This document shows positions 25,736 to 33,495 of a stretch of 64,000 nucleotides of DNA, one piece after another (positions within the stretch are counted from its first letter, which is position 1; each line of letters starts with the position of its first letter). The stretch covers positions 1,116,001 to 1,180,000 of the forward strand of contig NZ_CP039690.1 of NCBI RefSeq assembly GCF_005144885.1. Reading direction: 5' to 3'. The stretch is from Phreatobacter stygius (GTDB taxonomy: Bacteria; Pseudomonadota; Alphaproteobacteria; Rhizobiales; Phreatobacteraceae). The notes beneath the pieces are model-generated. The model made no database searches and was not told the origin of the DNA. It saw nothing but the letters and a program-made list of their open reading frames with translations. A program made the position numbers and the translations under genes.

Positions 25736-26239
25736 TCACGCTTCGCCGACAGTCTCGAACAGGGCCGAGTCCATGGCCTCGCGCGCGCTCTTGCCGGCCC
25801 AGACGACGAACTGGAAAGCCTGGTAGTAGCGGTCGCAGGCCTCGATCGCCGCGTCCAGCTGGGCCTCGCATTGCCGCCCGGAGGCTTCCGCCCCGCCGGC
25901 AAGCAACAGGCCGTGGCGGAACATCACCACGCCCTCCTGCGGCCAGAGGTCGAAATGGCCGAGCCAAAGCTGCTCGTTGGCCAGCTGGATCAGCTCCTTG
26001 ACCTCGCCACGGCGCCGGTCCGGCACCTTGAGATCGAAGGCGCATGCCAGATGCAGCGATTCGATATCATCCATCCAGGTGAAGGAGGCATGGTAATCGC
26101 CCCAACGCCCTGTCACGGAAAGCGTGATCTCGTCATCGGCGGAGCGGTCGAACGACCAATCGTTCAAGGCCGCCAGGTTTTCCACGAGATCGACAGGGTT
26201 GACCTGGCGACCGGTGGTCTCAAAGTCGATCAAGGACAT
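25736..26239 (-). CDS. YbjN domain-containing protein
   Basis: 167-residue cytoplasmic protein of the YbjN family, which adopts a type III secretion chaperone-like fold; E. coli YbjN affects stress and motility, but no biochemical role is agreed. Conserved-looking parts are WSFDRSADDEITLSVTGRWGDYHASFTWMDDIESLHLACAFDLKVP (broken here by 20-residue limits: WSFDRSADDEI, then WGDYHASFTW) and LWLGHFDLWPQEGVVMFRHG near 90. I chose ATG 26239, preceded by a GGGGGCGGA stretch, over the frame extension to 26335, which is low in gene-like codons. It sits just upstream of proC, so the two probably form an operon. Confidence 0.82.
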   Translation of the reverse strand: MSLIDFETTGRQVNPVDLVENLAALNDWSFDRSADDEITLSVTGRWGDYHASFTWMDDIESLHLACAFDLKVPDRRRGEVKELIQLANEQLWLGHFDLWPQEGVVMFRHGLLLAGGAEASGRQCEAQLDAAIEACDRYYQAFQFVVWAGKSAREAMDSALFETVGEA

Positions 26240-26574
26240 TCCGCCCCCGTGCGGTTCGCTCGGTTGTCGGACAGACGCGACGGACGCAACTGGACAGAAG
26301 GATCTGTTTGGGAAGGCCGGCGTCACCGCCGTCAACCGTTTGATTCGTTTACCCGAATCGATCCTTGACCAGACCCTAACGCAGGATGAAGGCGCTGCCT
26401 ACTGACCCGCCAAGCGATCTTGGATTCGTCATGTTTCCGCAATCGCTCCGTCACGATTATCCACACGAGCCGGACCGCAGTGCACAGGTGTCTGATCTTC
26501 CGAATCGAGCCGGCCGGCACCGATCGTGAAAAGTGTCCTAAATAGCCCGTTTTTTAGGCGTCATGCCGAGACGT

Positions 26575-26781
26575 GCGGCATCCGAGGTCCTGCCATGCAC
26601 CCTCTTCTGTTGTGCGCTGCACACGAACGCGCCATGTTTGGTGCGTCGACGGTGTTACGGAACACTTCCTCCCTGTGCTCCCATGTCACCGTCGGCGTTC
26701 CCCTCTGGAAGGCGGCCGCAAGATGCTTAGCGTCAGCGGCCGAAACTCATAAAGCCGGGCTTTTTAGCTCGGCTTTTTTTT
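26575..26781 (+). ncRNA. Candidate trans-acting small RNA with a C-rich loop
   Basis: A predicted structured transcript on the plus strand that ends in an intrinsic terminator. CGACGGTG (26647-26654) pairs perfectly with CACCGTCG (26687-26694), enclosing a 32-base loop that carries CCTCCC and GCTCCC, sequences able to pair with ribosome-binding sites. A smaller GTGTT/AACAC pair lies inside at 26652-26665. The left boundary is a guess. The terminator lies only 25 bases past the stop of the minus-strand EF-G-like gene, so it could instead be a bidirectional terminator for that gene and the stems could be chance. I do not recognise the RNA as 6S, tmRNA, SRP RNA or RNase P. Confidence 0.33.
26751..26781 (+). 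terminator. Intrinsic terminator, plus-strand orientation
   Basis: Stem AAAGCCGGGC (26751-26760) / GCTCGGCTTT (26767-26776), ten pairs with one G-U, a TTTTTA loop and eight T ending at 26781. Read on the minus strand it has only three T after the stem, so it works best for a plus-strand transcript, but may also serve the EF-G-like gene 25 bases away. Confidence 0.85.
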
Positions 26782-26805
26782 GTTCGCAAAAGACCACCGG
26801 CGACA

Positions 26806-28854
26806 TCAGGCCGCGGCGCGCGCCTGCACGATCTTGTCGGCCTCGCGCCCGGTCAGCTCGGCGAGGTGATCGAAACGCGACGTGAAAGTGCCGACGCCGG
26901 CGGTGACCGAACGGATCTCGACGATCAGGTCGCCGATTTCCGATTCGGGCATCAGCGCCGCCACCACGTCCCAGCCGGGCCACCCGTCACGGCTGTCGAA
27001 GCCGAGAATCTGGCCGCGCCGGCCCGACACGATCGCGTTGATCTTGGCGGTCGCCTCCGACGGCACAACGACCTCGACCCGGTGGATCGGTTCGAGCAGC
27101 ACGGCATGGCAGGCCGGCAGCGCCTCCTGGATGGCGATTCGCCCGGCTTGCTGAAACGCCATGTCGGATGAATCGACCGTGTGATAGCTGCCGTCGGTCA
27201 AGGTCACGCCGATGTCGACGACCGGAAAGCCAAGCGGCCCTTTCCTGATCGTGTCCTCGATGCCGTCCTTCACGGCCGGAATATATTGTTTCGGCACGAC
27301 GCCGCCGGTGATCTTGTCGGAGAAGACGAAGCCTTCGCCACGCCCGAGCGGCCGGACATCGATCACCACGTCGCCGAACTGGCCGTGACCGCCGGACTGT
27401 TTGCGATGGCGCCCGCGTATGCCCGTGGCGCTCTTCTTGATGGTCTCGCGATAGCCGACGCCGGGCTTGGCCTGGTTGACGGTGATGCCGTAGCGGTTGG
27501 CGAGCTTGGCGACCGCCACCCTCAGATGCATTTCGCCTTGGCCGGCAAGCACCATCTCCGAGGTCTCGCCGACATGGGCGACCGACAGCGAGGGGTCCTC
27601 GTCGACCAGCTTGGCCAGCGTCAGCCCCAGCTTGACGTCGTCCTTGCGGTCCTTGGCCGACAGCGCCGCCGACAGCACCGGCTGCGGTGGCGCGGTTTCG
27701 GCAAGCCGCGGATGCGGCGTCTTGGCCGTGGTCACGGCATCGCCGGTCGCCACATGATCGAGCTTGCCGAAGGCGACCGTGTCGCCGGCCCTGGCCTCGG
27801 CGACCTTCTCGAGGCCCGGGCCGAACATCTTGAACAGGCCCGAGGTTCGCTCGGTATGGCCTGACGAGCCGGTGAGCATGGCGCCATCGGCGACGGCACC
27901 GGCGAGGATGCGCGACACCGACAGCTTGCCGCCATGGGCGGTGTGGATGGTCTTCATGACATGCGCCACGGTCTCGTTCGGCTTGACGCCGAGCCGGCCT
28001 GCCGCCTCTTCGACCGAGGGCACATCATGGCGCAGCGTCTTCAACAGGCGCAGCACGCCATTGGTCCGGGTCGCCGAGCCGAACAGCACGGGACAGACCA
28101 GTCCGTCGCGCAATTCCTTGCCGAGATCGTCGAACACCTTGTCGCGTGGCGGTTCGAGGTCGCTGAGCAGCGCCTCCATCAGCTCGTCGTCGTGATCGGC
28201 CAGCGTCTCCAGCATGGTAAAGCGGGCATCGCGGTTGCGCGTCAGGTCGTCGCCATCGAGCGGCACGACCATCGAGGCGGCGTGCTCGCGGTAGACGAAG
28301 GCGCGTTCGAGCGCCAGATCGACGAAACCGGAAACGATGCCATTCGACCAGATCGGGATCTGGCGCAGCAGCAGTGGCACGCGCGACGCCGGCCGAAGTG
28401 TCGTCAGCGTCTCGCGGATACGCTTGTCCGCCTTGTCGATCTTGTTGATGAACAGGATGCGCGGAATGCCGCGATCCTCGAGCTCGCGCAGGATCACGCC
28501 GAGCGCCGGAACCTTCTTTTCGTCCGCCTCGCAGACGACCACCGCCGCATCGACCGCGGGCACGATATTGCGCATCTCGTGCAGGAAATCGACGGAGCCT
28601 GGACAATCGACGAAGGTGTAGCTGTCGCCCATGAAGCCGGTCGTGGCGATGCCGCCCTCGATGCTCATCTTGAACTGGCGAGCTTCCGCGCTCGCATCGG
28701 CGACGGTTGTCCCGGTCTCCACCGACCCCATGCGCTGAAGGGCGCCGGTGCGCTCCAGGATCGCCTCGAGCAGCGTGGTCTTGCCGCTCTGGAACGGGCC
28801 CACCAGCGCGATGCACCGGGGACCCGCCACTCTTCTGCCGCCTGCTTCACCCAT
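26806..28854 (-). CDS. Elongation factor G-like GTPase (EF-G paralogue)
   Basis: 682-residue translational GTPase with the EF-G domain order (G, II, III, IV, V). The G1 loop is GPFQSGKTT near residue 15 rather than the canonical AHIDAGKTT, G3 is DCPGS in place of DTPGH, and G4 NKIDK is present, so the histidine that activates GTP hydrolysis in EF-G is replaced by serine. Domain IV begins near 460 with RETIKKSATGIRGRHRKQSGGHGQFGDV and domain V has EPIHRVEVVVPSEATAKIN. ATG 28854 has GAGGGA six bases upstream, so the longer frame to 28980 is rejected. This class of EF-G paralogue is common in alphaproteobacteria beside the canonical fusA; its job in ribosome recycling, stress or another step is not settled. 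Confidence 0.88.
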   Translation of the reverse strand: MGEAGGRRVAGPRCIALVGPFQSGKTTLLEAILERTGALQRMGSVETGTTVADASAEARQFKMSIEGGIATTGFMGDSYTFVDCPGSVDFLHEMRNIVPAVDAAVVVCEADEKKVPALGVILRELEDRGIPRILFINKIDKADKRIRETLTTLRPASRVPLLLRQIPIWSNGIVSGFVDLALERAFVYREHAASMVVPLDGDDLTRNRDARFTMLETLADHDDELMEALLSDLEPPRDKVFDDLGKELRDGLVCPVLFGSATRTNGVLRLLKTLRHDVPSVEEAAGRLGVKPNETVAHVMKTIHTAHGGKLSVSRILAGAVADGAMLTGSSGHTERTSGLFKMFGPGLEKVAEARAGDTVAFGKLDHVATGDAVTTAKTPHPRLAETAPPQPVLSAALSAKDRKDDVKLGLTLAKLVDEDPSLSVAHVGETSEMVLAGQGEMHLRVAVAKLANRYGITVNQAKPGVGYRETIKKSATGIRGRHRKQSGGHGQFGDVVIDVRPLGRGEGFVFSDKITGGVVPKQYIPAVKDGIEDTIRKGPLGFPVVDIGVTLTDGSYHTVDSSDMAFQQAGRIAIQEALPACHAVLLEPIHRVEVVVPSEATAKINAIVSGRRGQILGFDSRDGWPGWDVVAALMPESEIGDLIVEIRSVTAGVGTFTSRFDHLAELTGREADKIVQARAAA

Positions 28855-29043
28855 GGCATTTCCCTCGTCGAACGGGGCCCGGGCAAGAAGGTCGACCCGG
28901 AAGTGACGGGACAAACGGAGGGTCTTGTTGGTGGGACCTCTCGTGGGACTGATGCTCGCGCCGCCGGAACGCCGACGCAAGGGTTCAATCTCGCGCTGCA
29001 GCGAAAATGCCGCGGTCAGTTGAAACGGGGCAAACCAGCGCGG

Positions 29044-29217
29044 TCAGCGCGCCGGCTGGCGCCGCGTGCTGCCGGTCAGGATGGCGTCATCCGCGCTAGG
29101 ACCGCCATCACGCTGCGCGAAGCTCTCCGTGCCTGCCAGATGGGCCGTGCCGCGGTCGACATATTGGGCACAGACCACCGCGGCCGCAGCGATCAGGAAA
29201 AGCACGAAACGGGACAT
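29044..29217 (-). CDS. Small exported or membrane-anchored hypothetical protein
   Basis: 57 residues: MSRFVLFLIAAAAVVCAQ-like start, which is a short signal peptide or lipid-free anchor, then a polar tail with Asp, Gly, Thr and Arg. A good ribosome site, GAGGT, lies six bases before ATG 29217. It is too short for homology to be judged by eye. Upstream of the EF-G-like gene on the same strand, 189 bases away. I recognise no domain; the evidence for a gene is the ribosome site and the signal-like N-terminus. Confidence 0.5.
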   Translation of the reverse strand: MSRFVLFLIAAAAVVCAQYVDRGTAHLAGTESFAQRDGGPSADDAILTGSTRRQPAR

Positions 29218-29520
29218 TCCAGACCTCAGGCAGTACTGAAAGGTGTCGGAATTCCATTGTCGATCCATCAAGGTTAAGGCCGGGTTCATGCTTCTGAAAC
29301 GATTCCGGCGCAAGATTTCACGCAGTCGTGACAGCATGCCGCATTTTTGCCTGCAATTATCGCCGCGCCGTCATTGTTGAGCGAAGCCCTGGCCCCATTC
29401 TGGCATGACAGTGCCCGCGTCAGGATCGAACTCAATGGGACCCGGGTGGCGCGCCGTTCGCGCCGCGAAGTTGGCCTGTTGCGTGCGAGCCTGCATTTCC
29501 GGATCGACGGAGACCGCTTC
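29218..29520. other. Divergent intergenic region, 303 bases
   Basis: Lies between the small exported-protein gene and the two-helix membrane-protein gene, which point away from each other, so both promoters should be here. I see no clear -35/-10 pair, inverted repeat or RNA structure; an open frame continues through part of it on the plus strand but lacks a ribosome site. Confidence 0.5.
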
Positions 29521-29835
29521 ATGCCTCGTACTTCGCATCCCCTCCTCCGAAGACCCGGCCGCCGCGGCTTCCCGCAGGCGCATCCGCGCGTGCCGACCAT
29601 CATTTCGGCTGGCGTGGTCATTGCCCTGTTGGTCGCACTGGCGGTTGCCGCCTTCTTCCTGTCGTCCGAACTGGTCGACCCCTCGACCTTCGAGGACGGC
29701 GCCGATCCGGAAACCCTGGTCATGTCCGGCACGGTGCTGATCGCCATTCTCGGCTTTTCCGGGCTGCTCGTGCATATGCTGCGCAAGGGCGTCAGCGGCG
29801 GCGGCCAGGACAAGGATCCGATCGTTCCGGTCTGA
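29521..29835 (+). CDS. Small two-helix membrane protein, hypothetical
   Basis: 104 residues: a basic N-terminus (PRTSHPLLRRPGRRG), one hydrophobic helix around 28-49 (TIISAGVVIALLVALAVAAFFL), a short acidic loop (DPSTFEDGADPE) and a second helix near 67-87 (VMSGTVLIAILGFSGLLVHML), then a polar tail. Both ends would be cytoplasmic. I chose ATG 29521, which has GGAGA upstream, over in-frame starts back to 29347. It stands 109 bases before the sugar dehydrogenase gene with a hairpin in between. I do not recognise the family, and cannot give a function. Confidence 0.65.
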   Translation: MPRTSHPLLRRPGRRGFPQAHPRVPTIISAGVVIALLVALAVAAFFLSSELVDPSTFEDGADPETLVMSGTVLIAILGFSGLLVHMLRKGVSGGGQDKDPIVPV

Positions 29836-29863
29836 CCTGCCCGCGCTATCTCGACGCCGTCCC

Positions 29864-29896
29864 GAAACCCGCGCGGACCGCCGTCCCGCGGGTTTC
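29864..29896 (+). terminator. Ten-bp hairpin between membrane-protein and dehydrogenase genes
   Basis: GAAACCCGCG (29864-29873) and CGCGGGTTTC (29887-29896) pair perfectly across a 13-base loop, 28 bases after a stop codon. The T bases lie inside the stem and no long T-run follows, so termination would be weak; a role in RNA stability is equally possible. Confidence 0.45.
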
Positions 29897-29943
29897 ATGT
29901 TAGGATCCGAGGATCCCAACAGGTCTTTCGCCGGGAGATTGCC

Positions 29944-31074
29944 GTGCGTGCTGCCGTCCTTGCCTTGAGCCTGGCGCTGATCGGCGGTCCGGCCATCGCG
30001 CAGACCGCCGCCAGCGAGGCCGACTATGCGCTCGACGTCAAAGTCGTTGCCCGCGGGCTGGAACACCCCTGGGGGCTCGCCTTCCTGCCCGATGGCCGCA
30101 TGCTGGTCACCGAGCGTCCAGGCCGCCTGCGGCTGATCGAGCGTGACGGGCGCGTGCTGCCGGCCCTTGCCGGCGTGCCCGCCGTCGCGGCCGTTGGCCA
30201 GGGCGGCCTGCTCGGCATCGCGCTCGATCCACGTTTCGCCGAGAACCGGCTGGTCTATCTGAGTTTCGCCGAGCGGCGCTCGGGCGACACCAATGCCACG
30301 GCGGTCTATCGCGGCCGGCTCAATCTCGCCGGCACCGGACTGGAGGCCGGTCGGGTCATCTATCGCCAGGAACCGGCCTTCGCCGGCCGCCTGCATTTCG
30401 GCTCCAGGCTGGTCTTCGACCGGTCCGGCGCGCTGTTCGTCACCCTGGGCGAACGTTTCCAACTGCCGAACGAGAGCCAGAACCCGGCCAATGCCATTGG
30501 CAAGATCGTCCGGATCACCACCGACGGCGCGCCGGCGGCCGGCAATCCCGGGGCGAACCGCCCGGGCTGGAACGCCGCGATCTGGTCGATCGGCCACCGC
30601 AATGTCCAAGGCGCAGCCCTGCATCCGCAGACCGGCGAGCTCTGGATCAGCAATCACGGCCCGCGCGGCGGCGACGGTCTCTACGTCGTCCGGGCCGGCC
30701 GCAACTATGGCTGGCCGCTGATCTCCTACGGCACCCACTACGACGGCCGCCCGGTCAATGGCGGGGCAACCGCCGCCGAGGGTCTGGAACAGCCGCTCGT
30801 CCATTGGACGCCATCGATCGCGCCGTCCGGTCTGACCTTTTACACCGGCGACCTGTTTCAGGCCTGGCGCGGCAATATCATCTCCGGCGCCTTGGCCGGC
30901 CAGATGCTGGTGCGCGTCGTCCTGGATGGTGAACGCGTGATCGCGCAGCGGCGCTACCTGACCGACTTCGGCCAGCGCTTCCGCGATGTCCTGGAGGGAC
31001 CGGACGGCGCGCTCTGGGCACTGACCGATTCAGCCGAAGGACAGCTCGTCACCATCAGGCCGCGAGGGCGCTGA
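29944..31074 (+). CDS. PQQ-dependent aldose sugar dehydrogenase (YliI/Asd-like), exported
   Basis: 376-residue periplasmic beta-propeller of the soluble glucose/aldose dehydrogenase family, which oxidises sugars at C1 using PQQ. It starts at a GTG (29944) preceded by GGGAGA and has an 18-20-residue signal peptide ending in IAQ. Blade-like family segments are GLEHPWGLAFLPDGRMLVTERPGRL near 35-58 (seen in parts), GGLLGIALDPRFAENR near 82, WSIGHRNVQGAALHP near 217 and the NHGPRGGDGLY metal/PQQ loop near 238. No PQQ biosynthesis genes are in the window. The substrate may be a mono- or oligosaccharide; a link to the nearby polysaccharide locus is only a guess. Confidence 0.9.
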   Translation: MRAAVLALSLALIGGPAIAQTAASEADYALDVKVVARGLEHPWGLAFLPDGRMLVTERPGRLRLIERDGRVLPALAGVPAVAAVGQGGLLGIALDPRFAENRLVYLSFAERRSGDTNATAVYRGRLNLAGTGLEAGRVIYRQEPAFAGRLHFGSRLVFDRSGALFVTLGERFQLPNESQNPANAIGKIVRITTDGAPAAGNPGANRPGWNAAIWSIGHRNVQGAALHPQTGELWISNHGPRGGDGLYVVRAGRNYGWPLISYGTHYDGRPVNGGATAAEGLEQPLVHWTPSIAPSGLTFYTGDLFQAWRGNIISGALAGQMLVRVVLDGERVIAQRRYLTDFGQRFRDVLEGPDGALWALTDSAEGQLVTIRPRGR

Positions 31075-31089
31075 GAAAGCCGGCGCCGG

Positions 31090-31848
31090 TCAGACCTCGG
31101 CAATGCGCGGGTTGGGTGTCAGCACGACGCAGTGATGCCCCATGGCGTCGCCGCCGAGAATGAAATGCTGGGCCGAAAAGCTGGTCATCAGGTCATTCTC
31201 GTAGAGGCGCACCGCGTCGGTGCGGCAGATCAGGAATTTCGGGGCCGCGACAATGTCTTCGCGGTCGATCACGCACATCAGCCGCATGTCCTGATGGCGC
31301 GTCAGATAGTCGTGCACCGCGACCACCAGGAACGGGTAGCCCGGGTGCAGCATGTCGTCGAGGCAGATCAGGCCTTGCGGGTGCAGGCTCGCATGCGCCA
31401 GCGTCAGATCGTGGGTCAAGGCTTCAGGCGAATGATCCCCGTCGATATGGATGAAGCGCAGGGGACGCCCGCCGGTCAGGCCGGCAAAGTCCTCCGGGCT
31501 CAATTTGCCGGTATCGAAGGGGCGCGGGGTGAAACGCTCGGCCGTCAGGCCGTGCTGTTCGGCACTTGCCATGAGCCGGTCCAGCACCTTGTCGTCAGGC
31601 CAGGAAAACAGGTCGAAGCCATAGGCATGTTCGCCCGCCGACAGGGCCAGCGCCATGGCAATGAAGAACCGCCCCTCGAATGTGCCGATCTCGGCGACCC
31701 CACCGCGGATCCCCATTTCGGTCTGCCGGCGCAGGATGTGCCCGCAGATGGTCGCCGAGAAGCGCGAGGACATGCCGCGCACCTGGTCGAAGCCGTCGCT
31801 GAGGTAGCGATCGAGCGCCGGAATGCCGCTGGCGAAAGCCGATGTCAT
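31090..31848 (-). CDS. Class I SAM-dependent methyltransferase (Methyltransf_24-like)
   Basis: 252-residue Rossmann-fold protein. The SAM-binding loop is GGVAEIGTFEGRFFIA near 50-65, followed by an acidic strand AYGFDLFSW near 78 and the family-typical FIHIDGDHSPEALTHDL near 135, a pattern of the cephalosporin hydroxylase/Methyltransf_24 group that methylates small molecules or sugars. ATG 31848 has AGGGG about five bases upstream. The frame remains open far upstream without gene-like sequence, so the longer starts are rejected. It is convergent with the dehydrogenase gene and lies downstream of the SemiSWEET gene. Substrate is unknown. Confidence 0.8.
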   Translation of the reverse strand: MTSAFASGIPALDRYLSDGFDQVRGMSSRFSATICGHILRRQTEMGIRGGVAEIGTFEGRFFIAMALALSAGEHAYGFDLFSWPDDKVLDRLMASAEQHGLTAERFTPRPFDTGKLSPEDFAGLTGGRPLRFIHIDGDHSPEALTHDLTLAHASLHPQGLICLDDMLHPGYPFLVVAVHDYLTRHQDMRLMCVIDREDIVAAPKFLICRTDAVRLYENDLMTSFSAQHFILGGDAMGHHCVVLTPNPRIAEV

Positions 31849-31905
31849 GCCTGCCCCTGAAAATGCCGAGGAAATCTCAGCCGCAAGCGGTGCCGAGCCG
31901 CAAGG

Positions 31906-31930
31906 GCCGCTACAAGATAGCGGCTCTTTT
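31906..31930 (+). terminator. Orphan intrinsic terminator on the plus strand
   Basis: GCCGCTA (31906-31912) / TAGCGGC (31918-31924), a perfect 7-bp stem with a CAAGA loop, followed by TCTTTT. It lies in front of a minus-strand gene and no plus-strand gene ends nearby, so its parent transcript is unknown. Confidence 0.6.
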
Positions 31931-31997
31931 CGACAGGCCAGCGAAAATATCGCGAAGGCTGCCGGCGCGATTGACGCAGCCGCCTGAGCCGCGCGGC

Positions 31998-32261
31998 TCA
32001 GCCGTAGCGCAGCTTCAGGCCGACAATGGTCAATTGCAGGCCAAGCGTCACCGAATTGGCCAGGATCAGCGGCAGGTCGCCGAGCGACAGTCCATAAGTC
32101 AGCCAGAGCGCGATCCCCGCGGCGAAGCCGGCATAGGCCGGCAGCGAGATTGCCCGCGTGTCGCGTGTGCGGATGATCCGCCAGGCCTGCGGAATCCAGC
32201 AGACCGTCGTAACGATTGCCGCGGCCAATCCGATGAGGGGAATGAGGGTCGGCGCAAGCAT
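31998..32261 (-). CDS. SemiSWEET sugar transporter (MtN3/PQ-loop family)
   Basis: 87 residues forming a single triple-helix bundle, half of a eukaryotic SWEET, which functions as a homodimer for bidirectional passage of sugars. The PQ-loop motif is VCWIPQAWRIIRTRDTRAIS near 21-40, then a second helix YAGFAAGIALWLTYGLSLG and a third with the N at LILANSVTLGLQL. GGAGG lies about six bases before ATG 32261, so the extended frame is rejected. It is divergent from msrP and 149 bases upstream of the methyltransferase gene on the same strand. Which sugar it carries is not visible. Confidence 0.88.
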   Translation of the reverse strand: MLAPTLIPLIGLAAAIVTTVCWIPQAWRIIRTRDTRAISLPAYAGFAAGIALWLTYGLSLGDLPLILANSVTLGLQLTIVGLKLRYG

Positions 32262-32356
32262 GATGCCTCCAGCGGCGGGACGGCTCTCGCCGCAGTGTGA
32301 TTTGTCCATCAACGTCAGCTTCTATAAGGCTTGACCGCAGGCGAAGGAAGACCTCC

Positions 32357-33325
32357 ATGCTCATCAAATCGAAGCGCGGCTGGGAATTGCCGGAGAGCGC
32401 GGCGACCCCTGAAAGCCTTTTCCTCGATCGCCGCAGCCTGATCGGCGCCGCGGCAGGGCTCGCCGCGGTCGGTTTGAGCGGGCCGGCCAGCGCCCAGCGC
32501 GCCGCCGATGTGGCTGATCCGACCGCCGATCTCTATCCGGCCAGGCGCAATACGACCTATACGGTCGAGCGCGACCTGACGGCGCCGGAGATCGCCGCGA
32601 ACTACAATAACTTCTACGAATTCGGCACCTCGAAACAGGTCGCCCGCGCTGCCCAGGCGCTGCCGATCCGGCCCTGGACGGTGAAGATCGACGGTCTGGT
32701 GGAAAAGCCGCAGACCATCGACATCGACGCGCTGATCCGGCGCATGCCGCTCGAGGAGCGGCTCTACCGTTTCCGCTGCGTCGAGGCCTGGGGCATGACC
32801 GTGCCGTGGACCGGCTTCCCGATCAAGGCGCTGCTCGACATGGTGCAGCCGCAAGGGTCCGCCAAGTTCATGCGGATGGAGACCTTCGAGGATCCGAAGG
32901 TGGCGCCCGGCCAGAAGGCCGTCTGGTTCACCTGGCCCTATGTCGAGGCGCTGACCATCGACGAGGCTGCCAATGACCTGGCGATCCTGGTGACCGGCAT
33001 TTACGGCAAGCCGGTGCCGCGCCAGCACGGTGCGCCGCTGCGCCTCATCGTGCCCTGGAAATACGGTTTCAAGTCGGTGAAATCGATCGTCCGGATCAGC
33101 TTCACGGCCGAACGACCGGTGTCGTTCTGGGAAAAGATGCAGGCCAGCGAATATGGCTTCTGGGCCAATGTGAACCCGGCGGTGGCTCATCCGCGCTGGA
33201 GCCAGGCGACCGAGGAGCTGATCGGCACCGGCGGCCGGCGAGTGCCGACCCAGATCTTCAACGGCTATGGCGAATATGTCGCCAGCCTCTACAAGGATCG
33301 CCAGCGCGAAAGGCTCTGGGCTTGA
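32357..33325 (+). CDS. msrP: Protein-methionine-sulfoxide reductase, molybdopterin catalytic subunit MsrP
   Basis: 322-residue periplasmic molybdoenzyme of the sulfite oxidase fold that repairs oxidised methionine in exported proteins. The Tat signal is DRRSLIGAAAGLAAVGLSG (around 23-41) with a cleavage near ASAQ. The molybdenum-binding cysteine is in the FRCVEAWGM motif near residue 140. AAGGAAG precedes ATG 32357. The membrane haem partner MsrQ, which normally follows, is not adjacent: the next gene is 170 bases away and is RlpA-like. Electrons must therefore come from a distant msrQ or another quinone-linked donor. Confidence 0.92.
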   Translation: MLIKSKRGWELPESAATPESLFLDRRSLIGAAAGLAAVGLSGPASAQRAADVADPTADLYPARRNTTYTVERDLTAPEIAANYNNFYEFGTSKQVARAAQALPIRPWTVKIDGLVEKPQTIDIDALIRRMPLEERLYRFRCVEAWGMTVPWTGFPIKALLDMVQPQGSAKFMRMETFEDPKVAPGQKAVWFTWPYVEALTIDEAANDLAILVTGIYGKPVPRQHGAPLRLIVPWKYGFKSVKSIVRISFTAERPVSFWEKMQASEYGFWANVNPAVAHPRWSQATEELIGTGGRRVPTQIFNGYGEYVASLYKDRQRERLWA

Positions 33326-33406
33326 AAGCATCGGCCAGTTGACGCTGGGTAACTAGCGCCAACCTCATTCTCGTCTCATTTGACTTCTACGAGCGCTCTG
33401 GTCGTT

Positions 33407-33436
33407 GGCGGCACGGCTGTATTTTTTCGTGCCGCC
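33407..33436 (+). repeat. Perfect 9-bp hairpin with T-rich loop before the rlpA promoter
   Basis: GGCGGCACG (33407-33415) / CGTGCCGCC (33428-33436) with a 12-base loop ending in six T. It ends immediately before the EcfG-type -35 element at 33437. It may terminate read-through from msrP on this strand, or be a protein-binding site next to the promoter. Confidence 0.4.
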
Positions 33437-33461
33437 GGAACCCATCCGCGGGATCGGCGTT
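33437..33461 (+). promoter_or_regulatory. EcfG-type (general stress sigma factor) promoter for the RlpA-like gene
   Basis: GGAAC (33437-33441), 16 bases, then CGTT (33458-33461): an exact match to the alphaproteobacterial EcfG consensus GGAAC-N16/17-CGTT, located 35 bases before ATG 33496 and in the right orientation. Confidence 0.72.
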
Positions 33462-33495
33462 TAGGCTCCCCGCGCGAGACGAGAGCTCCATACCG

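Larger units (their letters stand above)
26240..26805. other. 566-base gene-free region with a likely small RNA and terminator
   Basis: Between the YbjN start and the stop of the EF-G-like gene I see no credible protein gene. The right half holds paired RNA stems and an intrinsic terminator (see the ncRNA entry). At 26457-26465 there is a perfect consensus DnaA box, TTATCCACA, standing alone. The left part must hold the promoter for the YbjN-proC unit. Confidence 0.6.

Noticed and set aside
26457-26465. Perfect DnaA box TTATCCACA as a replication origin signal
   Set aside because: A single box without an AT-rich unwinding region or neighbouring origin genes; nothing else here suggests oriC.
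26526-26885. Plus-strand 119-codon frame near the EF-G-like gene
   Set aside because: No ribosome site, and it runs through the terminator and into the coding region of the opposite gene; a noncoding RNA is a better reading.
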